Numbered from the stretch's first letter, positions 1 to 9,396 are shown. The stretch: DNA of 64,000 bases from Methylocystis parvus OBBP (GCF_027571405.1 NZ_CP092968.1:4012008-4076007), one strand, 5' to 3'. Numbers and translations are program-made. Notes: a model not told the origin generated them from the sequence alone.

Positions 1-1044
1 CCCGCGCAAAGCGGCTCGTCGGTGTCGCATTGGAATACGGCGGCGACGCCCAATCAGATCATGGAGCCCTTCATCACCGGGCCGCTGCATTCGCCGACGC
101 TCGAACGTCCGCTGTTCCGCGACCTCGGATGGAAGATATTGTCGCCGCGCGTCGATTTCAGCGGCGAAGGCAATTCGGACATTCTTTGGCGCGACTCCAA
201 TAACGGCAACGCTGTCGTTTCGCTGATGAAAGCCGGTACGATTTCCTCGTCGACTTTCGTCGCGAACCTGCCGCTCACCTGGACGGTGGCCGGGACCGGC
301 GATTTCAACTTCGACGGCAAGTCGGACATCCTTTGGCGCGACAGCTCCAACGGAAATGCGGTCGTGTCTTTGATGAACGGCCCGAACATCGTGTCGTCGA
401 CCTTTGTCGCGAATTTGCCGCTGACCTGGGCGGTCGCCGGCACGGGGGACTTCGACGGCGACGGCAAATCGGACATTCTTTGGCGCGACTCGTCGAACGG
501 AAACGCGGTCGTCTCGCTGATGAACGGGGCGTTGATCGCCTCGTCGACCTTCGTCGCCAATCTGCCGACGACCTGGATCGTCGCGGGCGTCGGCGACTTC
601 AACGCCGACGGAAAAGCCGATATTCTGTGGCGCGACACGAATAACGGCAATGTGGTGGTGTCGCTGATGAACGGCGCCGTCATCGGCTCGTCGACCTTCG
701 TCGCGACGCTGCCGACAAGCTGGTCGGTCGCCGGCACCGGCGACTTCAACTCGGATGGCAGGAGAGACATCCTCTGGCGCGACTCCAGTAACGGCAACGC
801 CGTGGTGTCGCTGATGAACGGCGCCAGCATCGCCTCGTCGACTTTCGTCGCGACGCTGCCGCTCACCTGGTCCGCCGCCCAGGTCGCCGACTTCAACTCG
901 GACGGCAAGAATGACATCCTCTGGCGCGATACGAGCAATGGCAACGCCGTTGTCTCGATCATGGACGGCGCCAGCATCGTCTCGTCGACTTTCGTCGCCA
1001 ATCTGCCGGTCTCCTGGACGGTGCAGGGCGCGAGCGCGAACTGA
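1..1044 (+). CDS. FG-GAP/VCBS-repeat protein, C-terminal part (5' end outside window)
   Basis: The reading frame is open from base 1, so the gene begins before the window; the GTG at 22 is not a convincing start. The first 40 residues (SHWNT, then NQIMEP, then a DLGWKI end) resemble the end of secreted metalloprotease-like proteins. After that come about six copies of a repeat of roughly 49 residues, each with a D-x-N-x-D-G-K calcium-loop-like core followed by DILWRD, NGNAVVSLM and SSTFVA. Such FG-GAP/VCBS repeats form beta-propeller blades in exported proteins. The product is probably secreted or surface-bound. Its position beside a type II secretion locus makes it a possible substrate, which is inference. 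A terminator follows. Confidence 0.85.
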   Translation, partial: PAQSGSSVSHWNTAATPNQIMEPFITGPLHSPTLERPLFRDLGWKILSPRVDFSGEGNSDILWRDSNNGNAVVSLMKAGTISSSTFVANLPLTWTVAGTGDFNFDGKSDILWRDSSNGNAVVSLMNGPNIVSSTFVANLPLTWAVAGTGDFDGDGKSDILWRDSSNGNAVVSLMNGALIASSTFVANLPTTWIVAGVGDFNADGKADILWRDTNNGNVVVSLMNGAVIGSSTFVATLPTSWSVAGTGDFNSDGRRDILWRDSSNGNAVVSLMNGASIASSTFVATLPLTWSAAQVADFNSDGKNDILWRDTSNGNAVVSIMDGASIVSSTFVANLPVSWTVQGASAN

Positions 1045-1064
1045 TCGCACAGACTTGATATTGA

Positions 1065-1097
1065 GGCTCCTGCGGCACGTCCGCGGGAGCCTTTTTC
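1065..1097 (+). terminator. Rho-independent terminator after the FG-GAP gene
   Basis: An 11-bp stem (GGCTCCTGCGG paired with CCGCGGGAGCC, one G-T pair) with a short loop is followed directly by a T-rich run. It lies 20 bases past the stop codon. Confidence 0.85.
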
Positions 1098-1263
1098 TTT
1101 TGTTCGGAGCCGCGGTCAGAACCGACAACCGAAGTCGCGGCGTCTCTTCGCCGGTCAGATCGACAGACTGCGTTGCAAAACTGCGTGAGCGGTCCCAGCT
1201 AAGAAAAGCTGGCGGTCGGCGTCGGCCGGCGCGGGTATTTCCGCATCATTAGAGGAATGCGCC

Positions 1264-1551
1264 ATGGGCTATCTGCTACCCACGATACTGGCCGCAATCG
1301 TCGGCTTTGGCGCGACGGCTTCAGCCGGAGAGAAAGCAATGGGCGAAAAGATCATCATGGCCGAGGGCTTGACCGTCCATATCGATCCCAAGACCGGCAA
1401 GATCGCGCCTCCGCCGCCCGGAGACGCCCAGCCGCCTTTGTCGCCCTCCGAAAAGGAGTCGACGAGCACGTCGAGCGAGGGGTTGACCGAAAAGCCGTCG
1501 CCGCAAGGGGGCTATGGCGTCGATCTGAAGGGCCGTTTTCAAAATCGCTGA
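1264..1551 (+). CDS. Small exported protein of unknown function
   Basis: The product has 95 residues with a hydrophobic signal-like N-terminus ending near ATASAGE. The mature part is Pro/Ser-rich with two more conserved-looking stretches, HIDPKTGKI and a C-terminal VDLKGRFQ. I recall similar DPxTG and VDLxGRFQ segments in small exported proteins of Proteobacteria, but cannot name the family with confidence. An AGAGGA Shine-Dalgarno sequence lies just upstream of the ATG at 1264. It stands alone between the FG-GAP gene and the leftward gsp block. Function unknown. Confidence 0.6.
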   Translation: MGYLLPTILAAIVGFGATASAGEKAMGEKIIMAEGLTVHIDPKTGKIAPPPPGDAQPPLSPSEKESTSTSSEGLTEKPSPQGGYGVDLKGRFQNR

Positions 1552-1575
1552 CGCCCGTAGCGCGAGCGGATCCGC

Positions 1576-2241
1576 TCAATCCGGCTTGAGAACGACGGGT
1601 GGGGGAACCGGTATTGGCGGCGGTTGCTGCGGCGGGAAAGCGTCAGGGGCCGGCTGCGCCTGCGGGTCGGGATAAAGCTTCACCTTCGTCGTCTGGCCGC
1701 CATTCTTCAGCGTGATCTCCGCGACCTCGATCGCGGAGATCGTCCAGGCGTCGATCGTGTCGCCAATTTTCTTCCAGGCTCCCTCCGGCGTCTCCAGCGA
1801 AACGACGAACGCCTGGCTCGCCTTCCTGTTCTTGACGATGGCGGCGACGGCGAGGCCGGTCGGCGCGGTGGTGAGCGGCCCTGCGTCGGAAATCGCTGTC
1901 TTGGCCGCTTTCTGCGACGGCCGCCTGCCTTTCGTGAAAATGGGCCGTGACAGCGTTTCGACGTCCGCCGACGGCGGTTTCGGCGGATCGAGATCGACCA
2001 CGGCGAGGGTCGGCGGCGTCCAGTCCGGGACGGCGGCGCTATCGTCGACGCTTGCGGGACCCAGAAGAGCATAGGCGGCGAATGCGGCCGAACCGATTGC
2101 GGTGGCCCCCAGAAACGCCAGGATCATGCCCGAGAGCGGCGAGAGATGCGCCGCCTGCAAAGGCGCCGCAAAATCGCGCGCCATGTCGCCGACGCGGCCC
2201 GAAACCTTGGCAAATTGCGGCTTGAAGTCGAAGCGGTTCAT
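1576..2241 (-). CDS. Type II secretion GspC/GspN-like protein
   Basis: The 221-residue protein has a cytoplasmic N-terminus, one membrane helix at about residues 35-60, then a periplasmic part. That part contains a RPIFTKGRRP stretch and a small beta domain (about 115-190) like the homology region of GspC and short GspN proteins of Rhizobiales. The C-terminus is proline-rich. In type II secretion, GspC links the inner-membrane platform to the secretin. Its ATG overlaps the stop of gspM as ATGA, so the two are translationally coupled. The family role fits from order (L, M, then this gene), but GspC versus GspN cannot be settled by eye. Confidence 0.75.
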   Translation of the reverse strand: MNRFDFKPQFAKVSGRVGDMARDFAAPLQAAHLSPLSGMILAFLGATAIGSAAFAAYALLGPASVDDSAAVPDWTPPTLAVVDLDPPKPPSADVETLSRPIFTKGRRPSQKAAKTAISDAGPLTTAPTGLAVAAIVKNRKASQAFVVSLETPEGAWKKIGDTIDAWTISAIEVAEITLKNGGQTTKVKLYPDPQAQPAPDAFPPQQPPPIPVPPPVVLKPD

Positions 2242-2828
2242 TGCCGCCCCTTCTGCGGCGCGCCGCCGAACACGTCGAATTGCGCCTCGATTTCGGGATC
2301 GCCCTGCGCGATCGGCGCGCCCCAGAACATCGATTGGCCGCGCAGGCTAGCGGCGGTGATGATCATCAGCGGAGGCGCGCCTTCGAGCGCCCGCGCCAAA
2401 GCATGGATATTCTCATACGCCCCCGAGACGTCCAGCCGCGCGCCGACCAGCGTGACGCCTTGAAACGATTTCTCCGGCAGCATCTGAATCGACCGGACAG
2501 TGACCTGGGCGCCTTCCGCGATGGATTTCAGCCGCGCCTGGAGATTGGCGTTGATGACGCCCTCGCTGTCGCCGTCGAGCAATTCGCCGCGCGCATTGGT
2601 CTCGGCAACCTGGCGCGCATAATCCTGGATTTGCTGCTCATGCGCGGCCACGGCTTCGTAGCGCGCGAGCGTTTGGCGGCGTTGCGCGATGGCCTCCGCG
2701 CCGCCGGCGATCATCCGCCGCGCCGGCTCGATGAAGACGAGGTAGACGAGCGCGAACGCGACGAGATTGACGCCGATGAAGATCGCCCGTCGTCCGGCAC
2801 GCCCAGCTATGAAGCGCTTCCAGCTCAT
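2238..2828 (-). CDS. gspM: Type II secretion system protein GspM
   Basis: The 196-residue protein has a short basic N-terminus, one transmembrane helix (about 17-37), a coiled-coil stretch (about 40-75) and a ferredoxin-like periplasmic domain. The motif GVTLVGARLDVSGAYENIH is typical of the GspM type b family. GspM binds GspL in the inner-membrane assembly platform. Both ends overlap neighbours by ATGA (gspL upstream, the GspC/N-like gene downstream), indicating one operon. Confidence 0.85.
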   Translation of the reverse strand: MSWKRFIAGRAGRRAIFIGVNLVAFALVYLVFIEPARRMIAGGAEAIAQRRQTLARYEAVAAHEQQIQDYARQVAETNARGELLDGDSEGVINANLQARLKSIAEGAQVTVRSIQMLPEKSFQGVTLVGARLDVSGAYENIHALARALEGAPPLMIITAASLRGQSMFWGAPIAQGDPEIEAQFDVFGGAPQKGRQ

Positions 2829-3955
2829 TTCGCGTCCGCCGGTTTCTTTTGTTCGAGCTTCGCCTGCAGCGAGAAGCCTTCGCGTTTTTCGCGAGGGTCC
2901 GGCGTAATGGGCGCCGTCAGCCCCGCATCGGCGAAGAGCGGCGATTTGTTGAACAGGGCCGGGAGGCCGACGGCCGAATCCGCAAAGCCGATAATGTCGA
3001 GGGTCTTTTCATTGGCCTTGGGCTCGCTGAGGCGAAAATCCGTCACAAAGGCGCCGTCGGGCAGAATGCGGGCCGTCTCCTCCCAAAGATCCGCGAATTG
3101 CGGGGCGTTCCGGCGCGCATTGCGCAGCACCGAAAGCAAACGGCTTTCAGAGGATGCGCGATCCACGATCTGACGCACGCGCGCGGCGCGGGCGGACGCC
3201 TCCTGTATTTTCGCGTCCAGCTCCTCGTTCAAGGCGGATTGCCGCCAAAGCGTCGCGCCGACTCCAATCGCGCCGAAAACCGCCGTCGCCGCGCAAAGGC
3301 CGAGCGCGAGGTTTCGAAATTTGTAAGAGGTCTCAGCGGCGCCTTCGAGCGCGATGAGGGGCGCTTCCTCCGCGGCGGCGCGCAAATTGATCGGCCGGAT
3401 GAAGGAGATGTCCGAGACGTCGACGCCGGCGTTGGCGATCGCGCCGTCAATATAGTCGCGGCGCAAGATCCACAGGCTGACGCGCAGCTTGTCCGGAGAA
3501 GCGGGATGTTTGGACGAGGTATGGCCATAGACGACGTCCGCCAGTCGAAACGGCGTCTTGCGTTCAATGTCGGCGGCGAGGAGTTTCGGCAGATTGTTGA
3601 GCGCGACCGCCGGGATGTCGAAGCGACGCACGAAAAAAGCCGCGCCGTCGATGTCGAGCCCGACTTTCGCGGCGTGGCGAGCGACTCCTCTGCGCGCCAA
3701 CGCCTCGTCCAATGACGACGCCGCGATCTCGTCGGCGGAGAGGCTCCATTGCGGCGCGCCCTGTCCGTTGACGCATCGCAACTCCCGCTCTCCGGCGCGC
3801 AGGATCAATTGACGGTCGCCGCGATCGGTCAGCCAGGCCACGGTCTTTGAGGAGAAGAGACTGAAAAACTCGCGCCGATACCAGACGGCGAACCGCTCTG
3901 TCGCCGTTTTCAGCGAGCCTTCGATCACATCCCGCGTCCAGAACTCGCTCGACAA
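2825..3955 (-). CDS. gspL: Type II secretion protein GspL / PilN-domain protein
   Basis: The 376-residue protein has an N-terminal actin-like cytoplasmic part containing GLDIDGAAFFVRRFD, and KTPFRLADVVYGH as in GspL-type proteins. One membrane helix lies around residues 215-240, followed by a coiled coil and a PilN-like domain with DLWEETARILPDGAFVTDF. GspL recruits the GspE ATPase to the inner membrane. The start used is TTG at 3955, with GGGG about 10 bases upstream; no better ATG is seen, so the exact start is uncertain. It is the first gene of the leftward L-M-C/N block. Confidence 0.85.
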   Translation of the reverse strand: MSSEFWTRDVIEGSLKTATERFAVWYRREFFSLFSSKTVAWLTDRGDRQLILRAGERELRCVNGQGAPQWSLSADEIAASSLDEALARRGVARHAAKVGLDIDGAAFFVRRFDIPAVALNNLPKLLAADIERKTPFRLADVVYGHTSSKHPASPDKLRVSLWILRRDYIDGAIANAGVDVSDISFIRPINLRAAAEEAPLIALEGAAETSYKFRNLALGLCAATAVFGAIGVGATLWRQSALNEELDAKIQEASARAARVRQIVDRASSESRLLSVLRNARRNAPQFADLWEETARILPDGAFVTDFRLSEPKANEKTLDIIGFADSAVGLPALFNKSPLFADAGLTAPITPDPREKREGFSLQAKLEQKKPADAK

Positions 3956-4066
3956 GGACAGGCGACCCCGTTCGAAAATGTGAGGAGAGGCGCGAATTGC
4001 GCGCCGCGGACGAAAGCCGGTCGGACCATAGCCGCCAGCCTGTGCGCTGGCAATGCGACGGCGCGG

Positions 4067-4789
4067 CTACTGGATGAAGGGCGCCGCTTTCAGGCGCGCG
4101 CGCCGCTGCTCCGGCGTCTCGCCGGGGTCGGCGTTGGCCGTCGCGTTCTCGATGGCGCCCAGCGCCGACGCGGTGAAAGTCATCACGCTTCCAACCACTT
4201 TGCGCTTCGAGAAGGGCTCGAAGCGGTCCGGCGGCAGGATGGCCGGATTGTCCTTCGCCGCGCCCGGCTGCGAGGCTTCCTCGCGGCGCGCCTCATAGGC
4301 GCGCGCGACGGGATAATAGGGAAAGAGCCGCGCTCTCGTGTCGATCGCGAGCGTGGGCGCCGCTTCGACGCCCTTCGCGGAGGCGATCATTTCGACGCCC
4401 AGCGCCATCGGCGAGAAGACGACGGCTTCGTCAGTGGGCGCATAGGCCATCGCGGCGTCATCGGGCGGCTCCACGCGGATGACCTCGCAAAGGCGGAATT
4501 TGAGGCGGCATTCGCCGCCGGACGCGAAGCGCGGCGCGCTGTCGCGCAGTTGCAGGCGGGCGTTGGCGAAGGCGGCGGCGCATTCGCGCGCGCTGAACGC
4601 GCCCGAGACCATGCAAGCGTCTCGGGTCGCGAAGAAATAGGTCTTTCCAGGCGCGGCCGCCGGGGACGCGAATACGCCGCCCATGGGCGAAAAGCCGATG
4701 GGCGAAAGCCATAGCAGACAGATCGCCAAAGAGCGAAATACGCTCGGGCGCGCGCGCCGCTCCGCAGCGGATGCGTGAATGCTTGACAT
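4067..4789 (-). CDS. Exported DUF1190-like protein
   Basis: The 240-residue protein has a signal peptide (hydrophobic stretch at about 19-42). The segment with DACMVSGAFSARECAAAF, SAPRF and GECRLKFRLCEV matches the Cys/acid spacing of the YgiB/DUF1190 family. The C-terminus is charged and unstructured with PEQRRARLKAA. Family function is unknown. It lies about 110 bases upstream of gspL on the same strand and divergent from gspE, so it may share the gsp regulation. No clear Shine-Dalgarno sequence is visible at the ATG. Confidence 0.7.
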   Translation of the reverse strand: MSSIHASAAERRARPSVFRSLAICLLWLSPIGFSPMGGVFASPAAAPGKTYFFATRDACMVSGAFSARECAAAFANARLQLRDSAPRFASGGECRLKFRLCEVIRVEPPDDAAMAYAPTDEAVVFSPMALGVEMIASAKGVEAAPTLAIDTRARLFPYYPVARAYEARREEASQPGAAKDNPAILPPDRFEPFSKRKVVGSVMTFTASALGAIENATANADPGETPEQRRARLKAAPFIQ

Positions 4790-4900
4790 CGATAAGAATC
4801 GCTCGAAAGAGGATTGGGCTAATGATACATGACTGATTGTGTCATTCCGGCGTCAAGCTCCGGTTTTTGGACGGCGGCTCGAGCGATCGAAGGGGCTATA

Positions 4901-6655
4901 ATGGAGGCGCAGACCGAAATCTCCGGTATCGCCGCCGAGCCCGGCGCCGCCGCCTGGCCGGACGCCAACAGCCCCGCTTTCGCCGAGGCCTTCGGCGCGT
5001 TTCTCTTGAGCGAGAAGGCGATCGACGAGCTTGCATTGCAGCGCTCGCAGAGAGCCGCGGCGCAGAGCGGCGAACGCTTCGACCATGTGCTCACCAAGCT
5101 CGGCCTCGTCTCCGAGGCCGATCTTTGCGCACATCTCGGCAAGTTTCTGGAAATTCCACAACTCGAACCGGGCGACGTGCCGATGGAGCCGCCGCTCCGG
5201 GGCGAAATTCCTGAGAAATTCATACACGCGAACCGGCTGCTGCCGCTTGCCGTCGAGGGGGGACGTCTGAGATTGGGCGTGACGGATCCGCTCGACCTCG
5301 AGCCGGTTCAGGCGCTCGCATATTCGACGGGCTACCAGATTGAGTTGCGGCTCGCGACGCCCGCGCAGTTCGAGAAGGCCTGGTCGTCTCTTTACGGCGC
5401 GCGGCAGGACGGCGTTTCGCTGGTCGAGAATGACGCGCGCGCCAATGACGCCAGCGAATTCGATCTCCAGCGGCTGCGCGACATTGCAAATGAGGCGCCT
5501 GTCGTGCGGCGCGTCAATCAGATCGTGGCCGACGCGATCGAGTCGCGGGCCTCGGACATTCATATCGAACCGTCGCTCGAGGGCGTGCAGGTCCGCTATC
5601 GCATCGACGGCGCCTTGCGCACGGCGGAAGTCTTGCCGCCCGGCCTGAAGGCGGCCATCGCCTCGCGCATCAAGATCATGGCGCGTCTCGACATCGCCGA
5701 GCGCCGCCTGCCGCAGGATGGGCGCATCAAGCTCGCCATCCGCGGCGTCGACATCGACTTCCGCGTCTCGACGCTGCCGACGGCGCATGGCGAGAGCATC
5801 GTGCTGCGCATTCTCGACCGCAGCCAGATCGCGCTCGATTTCGACAAGCTCGGCTTCGAGTCGAAGACGACCGCGCAATTGCGGCATGTCATGCGCAATC
5901 CCAACGGCATCGTGCTCGTCACGGGTCCGACCGGCAGCGGCAAGACGACGACGCTCTATACGGCGCTGAAGGAGCTGACGACGCCAGACGTCAAGGTCTT
6001 CACCGTGGAAGACCCGATCGAATATCAGCTTGCGGGCGTCAATCAGGTGCAGGTGCAGCCCGCGATCGGGCTCGATTTCCCCAATACTTTGCGCGCCATT
6101 TTGCGCCAGGACCCCGACATCATCATGATCGGCGAAATTCGCGACGCGGAGACGGCGAAGATCGCTATCCAGGCCTCGCTCACGGGCCATCTCGTCTTCT
6201 CGACGCTGCACACCAACAGCGCCGCCGCGTCCATCACGCGCCTCATCGATATGGGCGTCGAGAATTATCTCATCGCCTCGACGGTGAAGGCGGTGCTCGC
6301 GCAGCGTCTCGTGCGGCGTCTCTGCCAGCATTGCGCGGCGCCGCTGGAGACGCGCGCACAGGTCCGCGCGCAATTTACAAGTGAAGATTTCGCCAAAGGG
6401 TCCGATAAGCTCTTATCGCCGAAGGGCTGCGCCCATTGCCGCAATCTCGGCTATTCGGGCCGCTCCACCATCGCTGAACTGCTCATCATGAACGAGCGCA
6501 TGCAACGCCTCGTCTGCGAAAGCGCGCCGGATGCGCAATTGGAGGCGGCGGCGCGTGAAAACGGCATGACGACAATGTATCACTGCGGCATGGGCAAGGC
6601 CTGGCGGGGCGAGACGACGATCGAGGAAGTCGCACGCGTCACGCGAGTGGAATAG
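4901..6655 (+). CDS. gspE: Type II secretion ATPase GspE
   Basis: Cytoplasmic hexameric ATPase that powers pseudopilus assembly. The ATG at 4901 is preferred over 4829 because AGGGG sits 6-7 bases upstream and the extra 24 residues look unlike the family; this gives 584 residues. An N-terminal domain (about 60-150, with FDHVLTKLGLVSEADL) binds GspL. Walker A GPTGSGKTTT lies near residue 345, Walker B with IIMIGEIRD near 410, and a zinc-type pair CQHC and CAHC near 475 and 510. All key motifs are intact. It opens the rightward block E-F-H-I-J. Confidence 0.97.
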   Translation: MEAQTEISGIAAEPGAAAWPDANSPAFAEAFGAFLLSEKAIDELALQRSQRAAAQSGERFDHVLTKLGLVSEADLCAHLGKFLEIPQLEPGDVPMEPPLRGEIPEKFIHANRLLPLAVEGGRLRLGVTDPLDLEPVQALAYSTGYQIELRLATPAQFEKAWSSLYGARQDGVSLVENDARANDASEFDLQRLRDIANEAPVVRRVNQIVADAIESRASDIHIEPSLEGVQVRYRIDGALRTAEVLPPGLKAAIASRIKIMARLDIAERRLPQDGRIKLAIRGVDIDFRVSTLPTAHGESIVLRILDRSQIALDFDKLGFESKTTAQLRHVMRNPNGIVLVTGPTGSGKTTTLYTALKELTTPDVKVFTVEDPIEYQLAGVNQVQVQPAIGLDFPNTLRAILRQDPDIIMIGEIRDAETAKIAIQASLTGHLVFSTLHTNSAAASITRLIDMGVENYLIASTVKAVLAQRLVRRLCQHCAAPLETRAQVRAQFTSEDFAKGSDKLLSPKGCAHCRNLGYSGRSTIAELLIMNERMQRLVCESAPDAQLEAAARENGMTTMYHCGMGKAWRGETTIEEVARVTRVE

Positions 6656-6659
6656 GACG

Positions 6660-7877
6660 ATGCCGACCTTCAAATATCGCGCCTATAGCGGCTCCGGCGA
6701 CCTCCTCGAAGGCGAGATCGAGGCGCGGACGAGCGAGGAGGCTGAAGACGCGCTCTTTCGCCGCGGCCTCACGCCTTTCGAAACCCGCGAAACGAAGCCG
6801 GCTGGGGCGGGGCGCCTGCAATTCTCCTTCGGCAAGCGCGGCCTGAACGCCGCCCAGATCGCTTCCTTCACGCGCGAATTCGCGACGCTGGAGCAGGCGG
6901 ACGTCCCGCTCGACCAGAGCCTGCGCATCCTCGCCGCGCAAGGCGCCACGCCCGCTTTGCGCGACCTCGCGCAGGAAATCCTCGCCCGCATCGTGGACGG
7001 CGCGTCTTTGTCCGATGCGCTGACGCGGCGTCCGGACATTTTCGGCCCGGAATTCGTCAATGTCGTGCGCGAGGGCGAGACGGTCGGCAAGGTGGGCGAC
7101 TCGCTGAACGATATCGCCGACATGCTGGAGCGCCGTCTCGAACTGCACGCGCGCATTCAGAGCGCGCTCATCTATCCGGCGCTGCTCATCACTCTCGCCA
7201 TTATCTCTACAGGGGTCGTGCTCGGCACGCTGGTGCCGAGCGTCGCGCCGATCTTCGCCGACAACGGCAAGGAGATGCCGTCTGGACTTCAGTTCATTCT
7301 CGATATTCAAGCCAATGCCGGAACGATCGGCCTCGTCCTCGCGGGGATTTTCGGCGCCGCGATCATGGCCTACAAAATGGCGCAGACGCGCCCAGCCTGG
7401 CAGATCGCCATCGCCCGCTTCTATTTGCGCATCCCCGTCGTCGGTCCGATGCTGGCGCAATTCGCCACGGCGCGTTTCTCGCGCACGCTGGGATCCATGT
7501 TGAATGCGGGCGTGCCGCTGCTGCAGGGATTGGAGAGCGCGCGGATCGCCGTCACAAATCATTTTCTCAATGACGCGCTCGGCGGCGTCATCGAGGCGGT
7601 GCGCGGCGGCGCGAGTCTCAGCGGCGCCATTGGCCGCGTGCCTTACATTCCCCCGGTCGCGACGCAGATGATCACCATCGGCGAGGAGACCGCGCAACTT
7701 GGCGACATGCTGCTGCGCGTCGCGGTCATGTTCGAGCGGCAGACGCAGCGCTCCATCGAGCGGGCGATGGGACTGCTGACGCCGGCGCTCACCATCTTCA
7801 TCGCCGCGGTGGTCGGCGGTCTCATCATGACGGTGATGGATGCGGTGCTGAGCATCAACGATCTCGCGGTGAAGTGA
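6660..7877 (+). CDS. gspF: Type II secretion inner-membrane platform protein GspF
   Basis: The 405-residue protein begins with the family N-terminus FKYRAYSGSGDLLEGEIEA. Two repeated GspF domains follow (about 70-195 and 275-395; REFATLEQADVPLDQSL, then LGSMLNAGVPLLQGLE), each ending in membrane helices. It anchors the pseudopilus assembly machine in the inner membrane. It starts 4 bases after gspE and its stop overlaps the gspH start. Confidence 0.96.
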   Translation: MPTFKYRAYSGSGDLLEGEIEARTSEEAEDALFRRGLTPFETRETKPAGAGRLQFSFGKRGLNAAQIASFTREFATLEQADVPLDQSLRILAAQGATPALRDLAQEILARIVDGASLSDALTRRPDIFGPEFVNVVREGETVGKVGDSLNDIADMLERRLELHARIQSALIYPALLITLAIISTGVVLGTLVPSVAPIFADNGKEMPSGLQFILDIQANAGTIGLVLAGIFGAAIMAYKMAQTRPAWQIAIARFYLRIPVVGPMLAQFATARFSRTLGSMLNAGVPLLQGLESARIAVTNHFLNDALGGVIEAVRGGASLSGAIGRVPYIPPVATQMITIGEETAQLGDMLLRVAVMFERQTQRSIERAMGLLTPALTIFIAAVVGGLIMTVMDAVLSINDLAVK

Positions 7878-8338
7878 TGCGGCGCGTTCGCATTACCTCG
7901 CGTCGACGAGCCGGCTTCACGATGCTGGAGTCGCTCGTCGTGCTGGCGCTGATCGCGTTGGCGGCGGGCATGTCGTCGCAGCTCTTGCGGCCGCCATCGG
8001 CGCGATTGCGGCTCGAAAGCTCGGCGCGTTCTTTTTGCGCGACGTTGCGAGCGACGCGCTCGCGCGCCATCGCGACGAATGGCGAGGCGGCGGTGATCGT
8101 CGATCTTTTCAACAAGAGCTACGCGTCGCCCGTCGGCGGCGTCGGCCAATTCCCCGCCGACGCCGCCTTGACGCTCGACGTCGCCAGCACGCAGCAGCTC
8201 TCGGAGCGCAGCGGCGCGATCACTTTCTTTCCGGACGGCACGTCCACCGGCGGCGACATGACGCTGCAACTCCTGGAAGCGCGCGCGACGATCGCCGTGA
8301 ACTGGCTGACGGGCGAGGCGTCATGCGCGCTCGCCTGA
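7877..8338 (+). CDS. gspH: Type II secretion minor pseudopilin GspH
   Basis: The 153-residue prepilin has a type IV prepilin leader: a basic N-terminus, the peptidase site G/FTMLESL, then a hydrophobic helix. The rest is a small beta domain with a final NWLTGEASCAL. The ATG at 7877 overlaps the gspF stop (TGATG); a GTG three bases earlier is possible. The position between gspF and gspI, the size and the GspH-like C-terminus support H. It would be processed by the peptidase encoded at 9.4-10.2 kb. Confidence 0.85.
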   Translation: MRRVRITSRRRAGFTMLESLVVLALIALAAGMSSQLLRPPSARLRLESSARSFCATLRATRSRAIATNGEAAVIVDLFNKSYASPVGGVGQFPADAALTLDVASTQQLSERSGAITFFPDGTSTGGDMTLQLLEARATIAVNWLTGEASCALA

Positions 8339-8739
8339 CGTCGCGGCGAGGGTTCTCGCTCGTCGAGTCGCTCGCCGCCTTTGCGATTTTGGCGATGACG
8401 CTGACTCAATTGCTCAACGGCGTGAGCGGCGGCGCGCGCAATGAGTCGCGCGCGGATTTCCTGTTCCGCGCGTCGCGGCAGGGCGCGTCCCACCTCGAAG
8501 CGCTGGGGGTCGACGCGCCGCCGCCCCTCGGACAGACGAGCGGCCGCTACCCGGACGGGCTTTACTGGTTTCTTGACGTGACGCCGGGAAAAACCATCGC
8601 CGGGGCGGCGGGCGGCAAGCCGATCGCGATCAGCTTCCACGCCCGCCTCGAAATAAGAAAGCCTTCGGGCTACGGCGAGACCTTCACGCTCTCCGCTTTC
8701 AAGATCAAAGCCCTCGAACAGCGGCTCTTCGGTCAATGA
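8323..8739 (+). CDS. gspI: Type II secretion minor pseudopilin GspI
   Basis: The 138-residue prepilin-like protein starts MRARLTSRRGFSLVESLAAF, with the conserved Glu at position +5 after the cleavage site. The start at 8323 lies inside the end of gspH (16-base overlap), and the stop overlaps the gspJ start (ATGA). GspI forms the pseudopilus tip complex with H, J and K. Confidence 0.85.
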   Translation: MRARLTSRRGFSLVESLAAFAILAMTLTQLLNGVSGGARNESRADFLFRASRQGASHLEALGVDAPPPLGQTSGRYPDGLYWFLDVTPGKTIAGAAGGKPIAISFHARLEIRKPSGYGETFTLSAFKIKALEQRLFGQ

Positions 8740-9389
8740 CGCAGCGGTCGCGCGACGGCTTCACGCTCTTGGAGCTCCTTTTGGCGATCAGCATCCTGTC
8801 GCTGATCACAGTCGCGATCATGGGCGGGATACGCCTCGGGACGCGCGCCTGGGACACGACGCGCGCCAGCGACGCGCTTGATGACGTCGAAGGAGCCATT
8901 CGCGCCGCGGCGGGTCTGATCAGCCGCGGCTATCCTGTCGCGACCGAGCAGATGCAGCAGCAATTCACCGCCGAGGGGCCGCCGCCGCCCTTTGCGGGTT
9001 CCGCCAACGCCGCGAGCTTTGTGGCGCTGAGCGAGGGCGGGGCCCAATGGGGCGGGCTCATCGTCACGGAGATCGGCGTCGACGCCGGCGCTGACGGCTC
9101 CGAACTCGCCGTCTGGACGAAACCGTATCGTCCGCGCGAGGGCCTCGTCATCGGCCGCGGCGCGATGAAGCGAACCGCGATATTGAAGGACGTGGCCTTT
9201 TTCGAGCTTTCCTATTTCGGCGCGCAGCAGGCGCAGCCCGGTTTCGGACAACAGCCGCAGCCGCCGGCGTGGAGCGCGGCCTGGGCGAGCCGAGGCGGTT
9301 TGCCCGAGCTTGTCCGGATCCGCATCGGCGCGAACCGGCTCGGGCGGTTGGTCGAGGCGGAGGCCACCGTGGCGATACGGCAGCGATGA
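8736..9389 (+). CDS. gspJ: Type II secretion minor pseudopilin GspJ
   Basis: The 217-residue prepilin has the leader RDGFTLLELLLAISILS. Its longer globular domain contains RPREGLVIG, FFELSYFGA and a final VRIRIGANRLGRLVEAEATV, matching GspJ in length and style. It is the last gene of the rightward E-F-H-I-J block and ends just before the convergent prepilin peptidase gene. Confidence 0.9.
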   Translation: MTQRSRDGFTLLELLLAISILSLITVAIMGGIRLGTRAWDTTRASDALDDVEGAIRAAAGLISRGYPVATEQMQQQFTAEGPPPPFAGSANAASFVALSEGGAQWGGLIVTEIGVDAGADGSELAVWTKPYRPREGLVIGRGAMKRTAILKDVAFFELSYFGAQQAQPGFGQQPQPPAWSAAWASRGGLPELVRIRIGANRLGRLVEAEATVAIRQR

Positions 9390-9396
9390 CGCGTTT

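Noticed and set aside
54..1001. Long leftward ORF opposite the FG-GAP repeats
   Set aside because: It mirrors the repeats, has no ribosome site or domain, and the rightward frame has the FG-GAP family features.
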